A stretch of 64,000 nt of DNA from Cymodocea nodosa (GCA_036874045.1 CM072338.1:13910501-13974500); one strand, 5' to 3'; positions 1 through 11,487 are shown, counted from the stretch's first letter. Notes: a model not told the origin generated them from the letters alone. Translations and numbers: made by a program.

Positions 1-1287
1 AAAATTGAAAATTTTTATGAACTTGCTGTAACTATCCAGTAATTGAGACTGTAAAATTTTTATAAACTGTAACTGCTTGAATGTTATATTTAGAAGGCTA
101 TATAAGATGCTATAGAATTTACTATTTATGCAAATCTAAATAGTATCTTATGTTTTTTTCTGAATTTCATGAGTTTAACAGTTTCACGATTTTAAAATGA
201 AATCAGAATGCTTAATGAAAAATTAGTAAATTATTTGAAGTCCTGAAAGAGCTGAGATGTGAATTCTAGATTAAATGAAACACATATGATTAAAGATACA
301 TTTCATTTGACTGATTGAACTTGTAGAATGATTTATGTGTAGATCTTATTAAACTATAGAAAAAGTATGAGCTTATTGTTATGGATTCATATTTACAGTA
401 AATGATAGAAGCAGGACTATATGAGATTGGTGATTACTGCATCTGTATTAATGAAATACATACATATACAGTATGTGATTAATGTTTTGTTTTATGTTTG
501 CATTTTGATTGAAAAAAAAAAGTTTAAAAAAAAAAAGAAAAAAAAGAAAGAAAGAGGAAAATTTGAGAGTTTATTGACTTGTTTGATCACGAGACTTTTG
601 TACTTGAGTAGATAGGTATGTAAGGATTGTTGACTTGAAAAAGGACTCTTGAAATCTGGCAACCTAAGATCTTGATCAGATTTGGGAATGTTGATTGAAA
701 GCTCGTTACATGGGTATATTAGAAAGCTCTTGTATGATTTAAGCTTGTCAAATTAACTTTTAAAGAAAAAAAAAAGAAAAGGAAAAAAAAAAAATATTTA
801 TATACATATACTGTTCTGAAAAGATACAAGTGTTTTGTGAAATACAAATATCTTATAAATTGAGTATATTTTCTGTTATCTAGAATTGCTGTAATATGAA
901 TCTAAAATTGACTTTTGAAATTGTTTAATGGAGATACAATTCTTTATTCTACTTGTCTTAATCATATTGAATTGGATTGTACTTTGATTCGTATGTTGTT
1001 GAAATTTCTTCTAGAAATCTTATTGAAAAATTCAAGATGACAAACGATGAAAAGAAGAACAAACGATAATATCATTAAGACCTATGTGATGATGATATAC
1101 TTTGTATGTAATTTACATATATTCTAAGTATATTTGCAGGTTGATTACTGAAACATACAAAATATATATTCTTATGCTGAACAGAAGAAAAAAGAAAGAA
1201 GAAGAATTAGTTCTAGCACTTTTTGAAAGACCAATTAATTAAATCTTAGTTTGCTATGGGATTAGCAAAATCTAGGTATGGGGGAAG
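1..1287 (+). other. 3' untranslated internal region and polypurine tract of LTR element A
   Basis: This stretch has no convincing coding frame. It is AT-rich with A-rich runs near 509-550 and 765-795. Read along its length it matches, as reverse complement, the DNA at about 44626-45870, which lies immediately upstream of L-LTR C in the same relative orientation. Both end in the same purine-rich tract (tatgggggaag, 1277-1287), placed directly before a TGTTTAGAATG LTR start. That is the position of a plus-strand primer, so this is the 3' end of the internal region of an L element whose 5' part lies left of the window. In the matching copy the upstream neighbour is an F-box gene. Confidence 0.75.
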
Positions 1288-1972
1288 TGTTTAGAATGAG
1301 AAAGTGCATATTATTAACGGTTTAATGATGGTTAATTGCATAATATTTAGCTTATCATATGAGAATTAAGCCATTATGTTATAATTGCACTGTTATATGC
1401 TTTAATTAAAGAATCTGCTTAATTTTGGGGAATTAATGTTAATTTAGTACATTTCTGAACTGTCGGTAAGTTGTAGGCTGTGAAATTCTTAAGTATCCGA
1501 ATTTTCTGATATTTTGGACAGTTATGTTTAACATACCGAACATATTTCAGACAATTATGTTTAACAGACCGAACATGTCGGATAGTTATGTTTAAATTGC
1601 CGAACAGTTATGTTTTGAAGGAATATTTTATTATTTCCTGAAGTACACGTGTCAAAACCATAATACATGACTTAAGTGAACTTTCGGTGAGTTATCTATA
1701 ACTATCCGAAATTACAACTAGGCATCGAATAGTTAGACCTGTAACTCTCTGAAATATCTTTTTATTTATAAAATAGTTGTGGACACGTGTCAAGTTCTGG
1801 AAAAGTGACTTAAGTGGATTTTCGGTGAGTTATCTATAACTATCTGAAATGCATCTGAGCATCGGATAGTTAGACCTGTAACTCTCTAAAATATTTATTT
1901 TATTATTAAACTACTGTTGACACGTGTCGAGATCTGGTAGATTTACTTAAGTTATATATCAGTGAGTTATCT

Positions 1973-2099
1973 GTAACTATCTGAAATGCACCTGAGCATC
2001 AGATAGTTAAGTTTGTAAGTATCCGAAATGCACCTGAGCATCAGATAGTTAAGTTTGTAAGTATCCGAAATGCACCTGAGCATCGAATAGTTAAATTTA
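1973..2099 (+). repeat. 42-bp tandem repeat (3 units) with internal dyad, inside L-LTR A
   Basis: The word gaaatgcacctgagcatc recurs at 1983, 2025 and 2067, a constant 42-bp period. Each unit begins with (c)tatccga or a close variant and ends with tcggatagtta or a variant, so a unit can fold into a hairpin of about 10 bp with a 14-base loop. Related single units lie at about 1838-1873, 61080-61115, 61213-61250 and 63497-63531. Because 42 is a multiple of three, the opposite strand stays open and would encode a repeated 14-residue peptide (LRCISDTYKLNYLM). I take that as a by-product of the repeat. Confidence 0.85.
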
Positions 2100-2236
2100 T
2101 GCACGTGTTTTATAGTTAAATCAACGAAGAAATTCCGTTGAGTTATCTGTAACTCCATGGACTATTTATTTTCTAATATGCCATTGGAGCGGTTGCAGGA
2201 ACAAGGCAGTTGAAAGAAAAACCACGACTACACGTA

Positions 2237-2602
2237 TCACGTAGGGAGAAAAAAGCATCGCCGTTGATATGAATGAAGGAAATCCAATCGACCATTCAAG
2301 TAGAAGCAGTTACTATTGAAGAAATATAAAAGAAAAGAAGAAAAAGAAGAAAAGTGTGTGATTGATGGACGACCAATGTATACAGAGGAGGAGTACCGAG
2401 CTTTCTGCAAATAGTATCGGCAATTCTCCAAAGTACCACACCAACCATCGTTACCACCACCACAATCACCAACCATCGGAGGTCTGTGAGAATACTTTCT
2501 TGATGTCGGGTCGATTCTGAGCCAAACACAATGTCTGACAACCACTGTGAGGAGTGATCGTGTCGTGGGAAGGGAAGCCATTTTCACCAAGTGCCGACTC
2601 AT
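2237..2602 (-). other. Conserved antisense reading frame in L-LTR A (121 codons)
   Basis: This frame runs antisense to the LTR and opens with MSRHLVKMAS. It has no recognisable domain; the C-terminal part is Ser/Phe/Tyr rich. The same frame with the same start region (LVKMAS...TRSLLTVVV...TSRKY.HRP.MVGD) is open in LTR E (61580-61891, minus) and LTR B (7125-7313, plus). In LTR C an in-frame stop interrupts it (near 43611), and in LTR D a stop falls shortly after the start. It lies just around and downstream of the LTR TATA box. It could be a small antisense product or chance conservation of promoter DNA. I favour the second. Confidence 0.3.
2325..2332 (+). promoter_or_regulatory. TATA box of L-LTR A
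   Basis: TATAAAAG lies mid-LTR in sense orientation. The same octamer occurs at the equivalent place in LTR E (61609-61616, plus) and, as CTTTTATA on minus-strand copies, in B (7352-7359), C (43800-43807) and D (56136-56143). Conservation in five copies at one position supports a core promoter, which would put the transcript start about 30 bp downstream. No transcript evidence is available here. Confidence 0.6.
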
Positions 2603-3531
2603 ATTTTAGGAGATCGTAAAGCTTTTAGCCTTGGCTTCAGGTTGATGCCTGTATGCTGAAGAGGAGATCATCTTGCAATTCTAGACTCGCAATTCTATAG
2701 GGAGAGGAGACAGAATTGTAAGTGGTTTAATTTTCAGTGGTGTAATCGCGTTGCAAGTAGTGACAGAAGTATTTACTATCGAGTGAGATTACTTTACATT
2801 TCACCTTTCGCCCATTTCCATGTTCATATTAAAACAAAAATACCAAAAGCAATTTATCTATGTTTGTATGTTGTATTTGAGTGTTGTATTATTTGTGTTG
2901 TATCGTGATTAATGTTATCTTTGTTAGTATTGTGATTATTTTATGTTTGTTTTAGTTTTACAGTTTACTGAAATTGGTTCGTTCAAAAGACTTAAAGATT
3001 TTAATTGTTATTGTTTGAATTATCTGAATGTTAGTATGCTTAATGATAAATCCAGTGTTTACTAACATTAAAGAGCTTAATTGATGTTATTTACAATCTG
3101 TGGAATCACCCAATGGTTAGCCAAATTCCTCTGTAAATAGCAGTATTTAAAAAGAAAAGACAGACTCGTGGAGTTAACTTAAGTCCACGAGGTTAGTCCG
3201 TTGAGTTAGCCATAACTCAACGAACTTTGTCTGTTGAGTTAACTGTAATTCAACGGAGGGCTTATTGAAGATACAAATTTGATTGTTAACAAACGAACAG
3301 TTCTCAGTTCTTAAGCAATTCCCTGTGGGATCGACCTGTACTTGCACATTGATATAATAGACACTGTGCACTTGCAGTTAAAGTACAAATTGGAATTATT
3401 ATCTAAATTGTATTAAAAGTTGTTTGTTTACTTCTAAAAGAAAAAGAATAAGCATAAAGCTAAATTAACTAAGTAAAAATAGAAGTAATAAATCAAAGTT
3501 TTTCTAGTGTCACGTTGGGAAAATCTAAACA

Positions 3532-5209
3532 ACACACGTCCAAGGTGTGTTGCCAGAGATCGTCCTAGGAGGGATGTTCACCCTCCATAGAGGTATGGCT
3601 ACAATAATATGGTCGCTTTTGCCCTATAGGTAGCTAGTGAGGTGGAGGATGCTGATCTACCTAGTTTTGATGCTACCGTTAGCAGACCAGAAGCCGTACA
3701 TTGGTTGGGAGCTATGCAAGAAGAACTACAATCTTTGCATAAGAATAGGACTTGGGAGTTGGTAAAATGTCCCAAGAACAGGAATGTTGTTGGTTGCAAA
3801 TGGGTGTTCTAAAGAAAATCTGGAACACAGGGCAATCATGGAATACAATACAAGGCAAGATTGGTAGCAAAAGGTTTTTTACAGAAGGAGGGTGTGGAAT
3901 TCAATGTAGTCTTTGCACCAGTCGTTAGACACACCTCCATTTGAGTCCTTTTGGCAATAGTTGCAGTAAAGGATTTAGAACTTGAACAGTTAGATGTGAA
4001 GACAGCTTTCTTGCATGATGATTTAGATGAGGACATTTGGATGGAACAACCAATAGGTTTTGCAGAAAGAGGTAGATCAGACCTAGTTTGTAAGTTCCAA
4101 AAATCTTTATATGGGCTGAAATAGTCTCCCAAGCAGTGGTATAAAAGATTTGATTCTTTTATCACAGATGTTGGTTTTATTCGAAGTAGTTTTGATTCAT
4201 GTGTCTATGTTAAACAAATTAAAGATGAATTTGTTTACTTGCTCGGGTATGTGGATGACATCTTGATTGCAGCCAAAGATGTCAATGAAATACAGGTTTT
4301 GAAAGACACATTGAAATTTGAATTTGCAATGAAGGATTTAGGACCAGCAGGTAAAATCCTTAGGATGGAGATTTATCGTGACAGGAACATTAGAAGATTA
4401 TTTCTCTATCAGCACAGTTATATTCTGAAGATTTTGAGCAGGTTTGGTATGGCTTCAAGCAAGGCCATCGGAACGCCTTATGATAGGGACCTACGATTAT
4501 CAGTTGCTATGGCACCTCAAACACAATCAGAGAAGTTGTACATGAAGAAAGTTCCATATTCACAAGCAGTTGACAGTCTCATGTGTGCCATGGTTTGTAC
4601 TCGCCCAGATCTTGCTTACCCTCTTAGTGTTGTAAGCAGGTTTATATCGAATCTAGGGAAGAGTCATTGGCAGGCCGTGAAGAGGATCTTTAGGTACTTG
4701 AAGGGCACGTCTAATGTAGGATTGATTTATGGAGTTAAGCATAATGTAGTATGGCTGGATATTCTGATTCAGATTTTGCAGGTGATGTTGATCAGTGTAG
4801 ATCCTTAACAGGATATGTCTTTACATTAGCAGATTCCATTATTAGTTGGAAATCTACTCTATAGCCTACTCTATCTTTATCCACCACTGAGGCTAAGTAT
4901 ATGGCGATGACAGAAGCTGCAAAAGAAGGTATTTGGCTAAAGAGGTTACTTGGAGACTTTGGTTTGTGATATGATATAGCAGAAATTTTCTATGACAGTC
5001 TAAGTGCCATCAGCTTAACGAAGGACAATGTGTTTCATGACAGGACAAAGCACATTGATGTTCGTTATCACTTTCTTAGAATAGAAGATCGCGTGAAGAT
5101 TTTGAAGATCAACACACATGACAATCCAGCCGATATGTTTACGAAAGGCGTTCTTGAAAGCAAGTTTAAGCATTGCTTAGACTTACTTAATATGTTTGCT
5201 TATAGTTGA
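3532..5209 (+). pseudogene. Tork-type Ty1/copia polyprotein fragment (reverse transcriptase and RNase H)
   Basis: The reading starts in the hinge before reverse transcriptase (YNNMVAFALQVASEVEDAD near 3600). It runs through WLGAMQEELQSL, the K-W-V-F box, KARLVAKGF, LDVKTAFLHDDL and LYGLK. The catalytic motif is YVDDILIAAKD (about 4248; written VDDILIA after a G-Y-V start). RNase H follows with YMAMTEAAKEGIWLKRLL, TKHIDVRYHF and NPADMFTK up to about 5208. Stops break it (after WVF at about 3810, in LYGLK*SP at about 4122, others near 4860 and 4967) and there is a frameshift near 4750. Gag, protease and integrase are missing because L-LTR A cuts in at 3531. The short 3' LTR follows at 5297. The element is dead. 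Confidence 0.9.
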
Positions 5210-5296
5210 CCCTTCGGGTCTTTTGTGATGGAGATTTGTTTTTTTGTTGTTGTTTGGTTCTAGGTGGAGTTTGTTAATTCAAGACAAGGTGGAGAT

Positions 5297-5611
5297 TGTT
5301 ATTATGTGTCTTGAATTAGTTTGTTACACGTAGGGGTATTTTTGTCCTTGGCCACTTGGGGTGCATAAATGTTATAAATAGGCCCCCAATGTGTGCTTTA
5401 TGATGATGAATCTTGTATTCCTTTATGATCACCTAGAGAAGAATTAATCAGCTAAGCTCCATTCCATCCATGGACATACCCAATTTGGGGAACCACGTTA
5501 AAACCTTGGTGTTTTGTTGTTCTTGTTTCACACGTCTACCCCTCTTTGTCTTCTTCTTTCTTCTCCACGTGTCCAAGTTTCTCCCTTTCCACATTCTCTC
5601 TTTGCATAACA
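5297..5611 (+). repeat. 3' LTR of the Tork-type copia (315 bp)
   Basis: It begins TGTTATTATGTG directly after the purine-rich tract acaaggtggagat (polypurine tract) and ends TTTGCATAACA, giving TGTTAT/ATAACA inverted tips. The short length is typical of Tnt1/Tork elements. Directly at 5612 it abuts a minus-strand S-LTR that lacks its terminal 45 or so bases (tgtaggatcg...gtct), so the Tork element most likely inserted into that S-LTR. Confidence 0.85.
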
Positions 5612-6832
5612 TTAGTAATTAAAATTACCAGTGGATAGAATAAGAGCACAAAACATTCATAAATAAAATTCTATTCTTTATAAACTTTAAAGAAAAAATT
5701 TACAATATCTTTTTAGCTCAATTCCCTTTTTGATGGTTTTGATATAGTAATGTCCGATATATAATTCAAATAGAAAATGAAGTCCTTATTCAAAACTAAT
5801 TTCGAATTGTATAAAACCAGATCTTTATGCACGTAGCTCCTTTCCTTCTTTTTGCTTAGCTTCTGTATCTCTTCTTCTCTAGTTGTCGAATTTCCAGACT
5901 TTTTGTGTTTGCAGCTTTTTTTCTGAAATTGCTTGGAATTTCGAACTTCTTCTGATGTTGGAGAATTTTTCTAGATATGAATATTCAGTTTGTGATTGGG
6001 ATCAGGATGATAGTAATGTAGCTCGTACTCTCTATTAGTAATCGAACTCTAACTTCACATTCAACATGTTCATCCACTTAATCCATAATCCATGTACTAA
6101 TTTCAAATTCATATTATCCATGATTTCCACTATCTTTTTGAATTTCCACTATGTCCACTATCATTTTGAAATTTCTACTTTCTCCACTATCATTTTGAAT
6201 TTCCACGATCTTCACTCGTAGATTCACCAAAACTTTATCTTCTTGGAGATTTGTAGAATATCTTCTAAGTCACCGCTTTAGTCGAACACTTATCATTTAA
6301 GTCTTGTAAAAACTTAAACACTTATTTGTAACTCTTTGAGTTTTTGCATCTACAAAACACGTGACTGAACAAAGAAAACTTATATGTTCGATAGTCATTT
6401 TATAAAACTCAAACAGTTATCTATCCATGTGTATAAAAACTCGGACAGTTATCTAACTCTTCGATTTTCATTACCAAATGCACATGGAAAACATGTGACA
6501 ACTTAAAACATTAAAAACACACGTGCAGATAACTTAACTATACAAGTTTTTAACATAACTCTCTGACTAAATTGAAATGTTAACTATCCAAAAGTTTAAC
6601 TGTCCGAAATTCTAACTATCTGAAAACTTTAACTATACTAAAATCTAACTATCTGAAAACTTTAACTATACTAAAATCTAACTATCTGAAAGTTAACTAT
6701 CCAAAATTTTAAATGAAACTTTTCGATAACTTGTCAACATTTAATTACGTGACTATTATACTTAGAAAATATTATTTAGACTTATTTATAAGCTTTAATA
6801 AAGCATTTATCATCAAAACAAAATTTCTAACA
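5612..6832 (-). repeat. S-family Sirevirus-like LTR, nearly complete
   Basis: On the minus strand it starts TGTTAGAAATTTTG at 6832 and runs to about 45 bp short of the usual CCTACA end, where the Tork LTR adjoins. It aligns over its length with the S-LTRs at 51735-52981 and 58412-59618 (reversed). Shared landmarks are the run of 'aactatccgaa/aactatctgaaa' words at 6580-6720, the block acacgtga...aaaacttat near 6360, and the block around 5870-5960. No S internal sequence adjoins it, so it is either a solo LTR or an LTR whose body lies beyond the Tork insertion. Confidence 0.85.
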
Positions 6833-8311
6833 AACAATACAACACTTTAATACTAAATGTAAACATAGATAATTTGTTGTTTTTGGTATTTTTGTTTTGA
6901 TATGTTCCTGAAGATGAGTGAAAGGTGAAATGTAAACATCTCTATCGATAGTAAAAACTTCCATCACTACATGCGATGCGATTACACCACTGAAAACTTA
7001 ATCATTTACAATCTTGCCTCCTCTCCCTATAGAATCGTGAAACAAGAATTGTAAGATGATCTCGTCTTCAACATACTAGCATTAACTTGAAACCAAGGCT
7101 AGAAGCTTTATGATCTCTTGAGATATGAGTCAGTGCTTGGTGAAAATGGCTTCCTTTCTTGTGATGCGATCACTCCTCACAGTGGTTGTCAGTTACCGTG
7201 TTTGGCTCGAAATCAACTTGACATCAAGAAAGTATCCTCACAGACCTCTAATGGTTGGTGATTTTGGTGGTGGTGTGGAGCTTCAGGGAACTTCCGACGG
7301 TTCTTGTAGTTAGCGTGGTTCTCCACTCACCCACACACACTTTTTCTTCGTCTTTTATATTTCTTTCAGTAATAACTGCTTCTGCTTAAATGATTGATTG
7401 GATTTCCTTCATTCATATCAACGATGGTGATTTCTTCTTCATTCCACAAGTGAATTCCTACGTAATACGTGCAATCGTGGTTTTCCATCGAATTTCCTAT
7501 TTCTACAACTACTACAATGGCATATTAGAAAATAAATGGTCTGTGGAGTTACAGCTAACTCAACAAAGTTACTTCGTTGATTTAACTATAAAACACATGC
7601 AATGAAGAAATAACTTATAAGCTTATAACACTAACACAACGCGTTACGTTAGTGTATATTTAAGTAACTTAATGTGTATAGTTATGCTAACTTAACGAGT
7701 TAAACATGTGCAGCTCACGTAACATAATAAAACATTTAAATTCAACACATACATAATTCTAACTTAACGAGTTCAAATATACAACTTATAGTTTTTACTC
7801 ACTAACTCAATGAGTTGTTACTTGTTCTTTTCTTTTTACACCTTTAAGCCTGTAACTCAACGAGTTGTTACTGTGTACCTAAATATTCTTTTAGCGTTTA
7901 AAACATAACTTAACGAGTTCAGATATACAACTTACAGTTTTTACTCACTAACTCAACGAGTTGTTACTTGTTTCTTTTCTTTTTACACCTTTAAGCATGT
8001 AACTCAACGAGTTGTTACTATGTACTTGAATATTCTTTTAGCGTTTAAAACATAACTGTCCAGTATATTAAATATAACTCTCCAAAATAATAAAAAATTT
8101 AGATACTTAAGAATTTCAAAGCTTGTAATTCACCAACAGTTCAGAAATGTACTTAATTAACACTAATTCCTTGAAATTATGCAGATTCTTTCATTAAAGC
8201 ATATAATAGTGTAATTATAATATAATGACTTAATTCTTATATGATAAGCTAAATATTATGCAATTAACCATCATTTAACCGTTAATATTATGTACTTTTT
8301 TATTCTAAACA
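6833..8311 (-). repeat. L-family LTR copy B, 5' two thirds
   Basis: The minus-strand LTR start TGTTTAGAATA is at 8311, immediately against copia reverse-transcriptase coding DNA at 8312. It keeps the TATA box (7352-7359), the conserved antisense frame (7125-7313) and several aactcaacgagttgttac repeats (7800-8030, two near-identical blocks about 130 bp apart). It stops at 6833 where the S-LTR start adjoins. The missing distal third of the LTR would continue beyond the S insertion. Confidence 0.85.
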
Positions 8312-9276
8312 AAGTATATGTAGAACAACCACTAGGTTTTGAAGATGAAGAAAGATTAAATCATGTCTATAAACTGAATAAAGCTCTTTATGGTTTGAAG
8401 CAAGCACCACGTGCATGGTATGATAAGTTGAAGGGTTTCCTTCTTGAAAATCAGTTTAACATAAAAACTACAGATAATACTCTTTTTATCAAGTTAGAAA
8501 ATTCTCATATGTTGATCATTTAGATTTCTGTTGATGATATTATTTTTGGTGCCACAAATGAGAAACTATGTCATGACTTTCAGATTTTAATGTAGAATGA
8601 ATTTGAAATGAGTCTTATGGGAGAATTAAAATTCTTCTTAGGATTACAAATTCATCAATTACAATATGAAATCTTTCTGAATCAAGAAAAATTTTACAAA
8701 GAGATTCTCTTAAAATTTGGTATGGATAAATCCAAAGAAGCTTATACACCTATGAACTCAAATAAAAAGCTTGATAAAGATATCTCTAGCACTTTTGTAG
8801 ATCAAAAGAAATATAAAGGCATGATTGGATCACTCCTGTATTTAACAGCCAGCAAACTAGACATAATGTTTAGTGTATGTGCTTGTGTAAGATATCAAGC
8901 CTCTCCAAAAGCATCACATTTAAAAGTAGTCAAACGTATCTTTAAATATTTACAGGGTTCAAAAGACTTTGGCTTATTTTATTCATCATAGAATCATCTA
9001 ATATTAACAGGTTACAGTGATGCAGATTATGCAAGATGCAAATCGGATAGAAAAAGCACCAATGGTACATGTCAACTACTTGGTCACTCACTTGTATCAT
9101 GGTTCAGCAAAAAACAAAATTGTATAGCACTCTCTACAACTGAAGTTGAATACATGGCAGTAGGTTTAGGTTGTGCCTAGATTTTATGGATGTAACAAAC
9201 ATTGGTAGATTATAAACTTAAGTTTTATAGGGAGAGAAATACATGTAAAATATTGTAAGGTTTTTGCTATTATCAA
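8312..9276 (+). pseudogene. Sirevirus-like copia reverse transcriptase C-terminus and RNase H
   Basis: The frame picks up in mid-domain with VYVEQPLGFEDEE, then LYGLKQAPRAWYDKL and the Sirevirus-typical catalytic motif VDDIIFGATNEK (about 8532). It continues through GELKFFLGLQIHQ, GSLLYLTASKLDIMFSVC, VKRIFKYLQGS and, in RNase H, YSDADYARCKSDRKST, LVSWFSKKQN and ALSTTEVEYMAVG. In-frame stops occur near 8521, 8593, 8989 and 9178. RNase H then degenerates before a polypurine tract (aaaaagggggaga, 9275-9287). The upstream coding part was displaced by L-LTR B. Its own 3' LTR follows. Confidence 0.9.
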
Positions 9277-9288
9277 AAAGGGGGAGAT

Positions 9289-10702
9289 TGAAAGGACCTC
9301 TAGATTTTGTTAATGCAAAAATCAATGTGAGGAATATTCTTTTGTATTTCATAGATCAACATATTAGCAGCTAAAGTCAATCACAAACAGAACATTCAAA
9401 GTTGATAGATGAAATCAGAAGGATCAGACAGTTATCAGTCTAAGTATTCAGAAGAAGTAGATTTTCGTAAGGTTAAATGTCTAAGTATCCGAAAATCCAA
9501 GGAAATCAGTGAGTTAGAAAATCTAACTATCTGATAAGTTAAGTCATTTAAAACGCACGTGATGAAAGTCAAAAGCAGAGAAAAAGACAACTATTCAAGT
9601 TTTCAAAAAGTTAAATTCGCAACTATCCAAAAATACAAGTAAATCGAAAAGTTATCTAGAACAACTATCCAGATAGTTAAGTTAGAAGAATATACACAAG
9701 CAGAAATTAAACTTATAGCAGACAAAGGCTTAAAAGGACTTTCAGTGAGTTAGAAAAACTAACTATTTCAAAATTGAGAAGTTTTGGAAGGTTACAAAAT
9801 GAATTATCCGAAACTTAAGTCATCCTATTATACACGTACTAAAATAGAATAACTACAATTGGAAGATTTGAAGGAAATCAGAGAGTTACTGTAGCTAACT
9901 ATTCAATAGTTAAAAACGTTTCGATAAGTTACAGCTACAAGTATCTAAACTTAAGATACCTCACGTGTACGACTTAAAATCCCACATGACATAGACAAAA
10001 GGACTTAAGTGGATTATCAGTGAGTTACAGACATCCTTTGGGGAGTTACATAGCTAACTATCCGAAAGTTAAAGGAAATCGAAAGGTTATCTTGAAACAC
10101 CTTCCTAAATGGTAACTTACCATATTTGGACCTGCAATTTTAGTAAGTATAGCAGAATACATCCATTAGAAATGGATTTGATCGTTATACTGAATGTTAT
10201 AAATATAAACAGCAGACAAGAGAGTTCGATAGCTTTTTTGAATATATGAATCTATACACCAAGCTCCACATATACGATAGAACATCTTCAAGATCAAATC
10301 TTCAGTAAAGACAAACTCAAGTCTAGAGCTCTCCATGCAAATAAACTCTGATTTCTTTAAGCCCGTGGTTTACTGAAGTATACCAACTAAAAACTTCAGA
10401 GATAGGTTGGTTGGAGCTACGACCAGAAAGCTTAGTTCGATTGGTTGGTTCTTGCTTTGACCTTAAAGCAAGTATTTGTAAGTTCTGAAAGATTAGTGAA
10501 GCTCAAGTATCCCTTGGAGGTGGACTAGTCGTTAGTGACGAACCACCTAAAATCCCTGTGTGCATTATCTTTTTTTACTCTATGTTTGCACTTAGAAAAA
10601 TCGTTTCATGCTTACTAATTAAATTGTAAAGTAGTCATTCATTGTTAAGAAATTAAATCTTACCATTCACCCCCCCCTTTGGTAAGCCATTAGGTCCTAA
10701 CA
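9289..10702 (+). repeat. 3' LTR of the Sirevirus-like copia (1414 bp)
   Basis: It begins TGAAAGGACC after the polypurine tract and ends GGTCCTAACA, with matching inverted tips AGGACC/GGTCCT. Near the 3' end is a C-run (caccccccccttt, about 10668) like the one seen before LTR ends in this group. It is packed with short words such as taactatctgaa, ccgaaagtta and tcagtgagtta, which also occur in the otherwise different L and S LTRs. At 10703 another copia's hinge coding sequence starts, so this element inserted into it. Confidence 0.85.
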
Positions 10703-10985
10703 TATCTGAGTTATCAAAGGTCTCTGAAAGTCTATGATATGAAATATAGTCTCCAATGGGGTAATTAACAAGTTCTCCTTTTCCATGATTACAAATATAA
10801 TTATTGTATTGTCTATGGACTTTTCTTACCCTATTTGACTTCCTTTATCCTATCACAAGTGATAACCCAAATCTGGTCAATCCCTTGAGTTTCTTCTTCA
10901 TTCTCATTTCTATCATTGTTGGGTCCCTAGATAACTACTTTTCCACCCTTGGGTATGTTTCCATTTTCTTGAAATTGCTCACATG
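10703..10985 (-). pseudogene. Copia hinge region between integrase and reverse transcriptase (element G1)
   Basis: Read on the minus strand with two or three stops, it gives an acidic stretch (NENEEETQGIDQI), then KEVK.GKKSP, and near its end the hinge signature (Y/H)P.GDY.SYHRLSETF that precedes reverse transcriptase in many plant copia polyproteins. It belongs with the gag and protease of the same strand at 11488-12961; the integrase that should lie between is missing, replaced by an L-like LTR fragment. The Sirevirus-like LTR cuts it off at 10702, before reverse transcriptase. Confidence 0.55.
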
Positions 10986-11487
10986 AACCATTGAGTTGCT
11001 CTTGGGAATTTGTGATTAAACTATTTATTGTTTGAAGTATTTGAATGCTAAAATTACTTAGTGTTAAATATAATATAAAATAGCATTTGAAGAGTGTAAG
11101 ATGTCATTTGCATTTTATGAGATCGCCTAATGGATGACTATATTCCTTTGTAATCAACAATATTAATAAGAAGTTACCAAAGTGCTTGTTGAGTTATCTA
11201 TAACTTAATAATGGTAGTTTGTTGATTTATCTATAATCTATCGAACTTAGTTCGTTGAGTTAAGTAATAACTCAACGAAGTGAGTAGATTAGTTAATATA
11301 CATTACACTCTAGCTATAGTAATTTAAAAATCTAATTTCAACCATTCCCTATGGATTTGACCTATTCTTGCACACTTTTTACAACTGACGTTTTACACTT
11401 GCAGTTAATTTAATGAATGAATTTACTAGATTTAAATCTTGTTTGGGAATTGCTTGTTTACTTATAAAAATTACACTTAAGCCAACA
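10986..11487 (+). repeat. Diverged L-like LTR 3' fragment
   Basis: It matches the last 500 bp of L-LTR A in order: the run around gaattatctgaatgttag, then atcgcctaatgg, then a cluster of cgttgagttaagtaataactcaacgaa, then accattccctatggatttgacct and acacttgcagttaattt, and finally tgcttgtttact near the end. Divergence is much higher than between the other L copies, and it ends ccaaca, so it is an older or sister family. It interrupts the minus-strand copia G1 between protease and hinge. Confidence 0.65.

Larger units (their letters stand above)
1288..3531 (+). repeat. L-family LTR copy A, complete 3' LTR (2244 bp)
   Basis: It starts TGTTTAGAATG directly after a polypurine tract and ends TCTAAACA, giving imperfect terminal inverted repeats. 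Other copies are seen at 6833-8311 (minus), 42676-44625 (minus), 55082-56930 (minus), 60591-62805 (plus) and 63153-64000 (plus). Inside are a 42-bp tandem repeat with dyad symmetry (1973-2099), a TATA box (2325-2332) and a 3' third containing the motif cttgcagttaaag. Immediately downstream, Tork copia coding sequence begins in mid-frame, so element A inserted into that copia. The LTR length suits Athila-type gypsy elements and an Athila-like gag follows LTR D, but the window never shows L-LTRs joined to an L pol, so the superfamily is inferred. Confidence 0.85.

Noticed and set aside
421-615. Plus-strand 64-codon frame with a lysine run
   Set aside because: It crosses an A-rich low-complexity tract in the 3' UTR of element A, and the matching copy at about 45300-45500 is not open in the same frame.
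1973-2099. Possible CRISPR-like array (regular repeats with dyad)
   Set aside because: No spacers: the 42-bp units are contiguous, the genome is plant-like, and no cas genes occur.
1967-2158. 63-codon minus-strand frame with a repeated 14-residue peptide as a small protein gene
   Set aside because: The repeat is produced by the 42-bp DNA period; it has no conserved start in other L copies and lies inside LTR U3.
10804-10986. Plus-strand hydrophobic 60-codon frame as a membrane protein
   Set aside because: It is the shadow of the copia hinge on the other strand.
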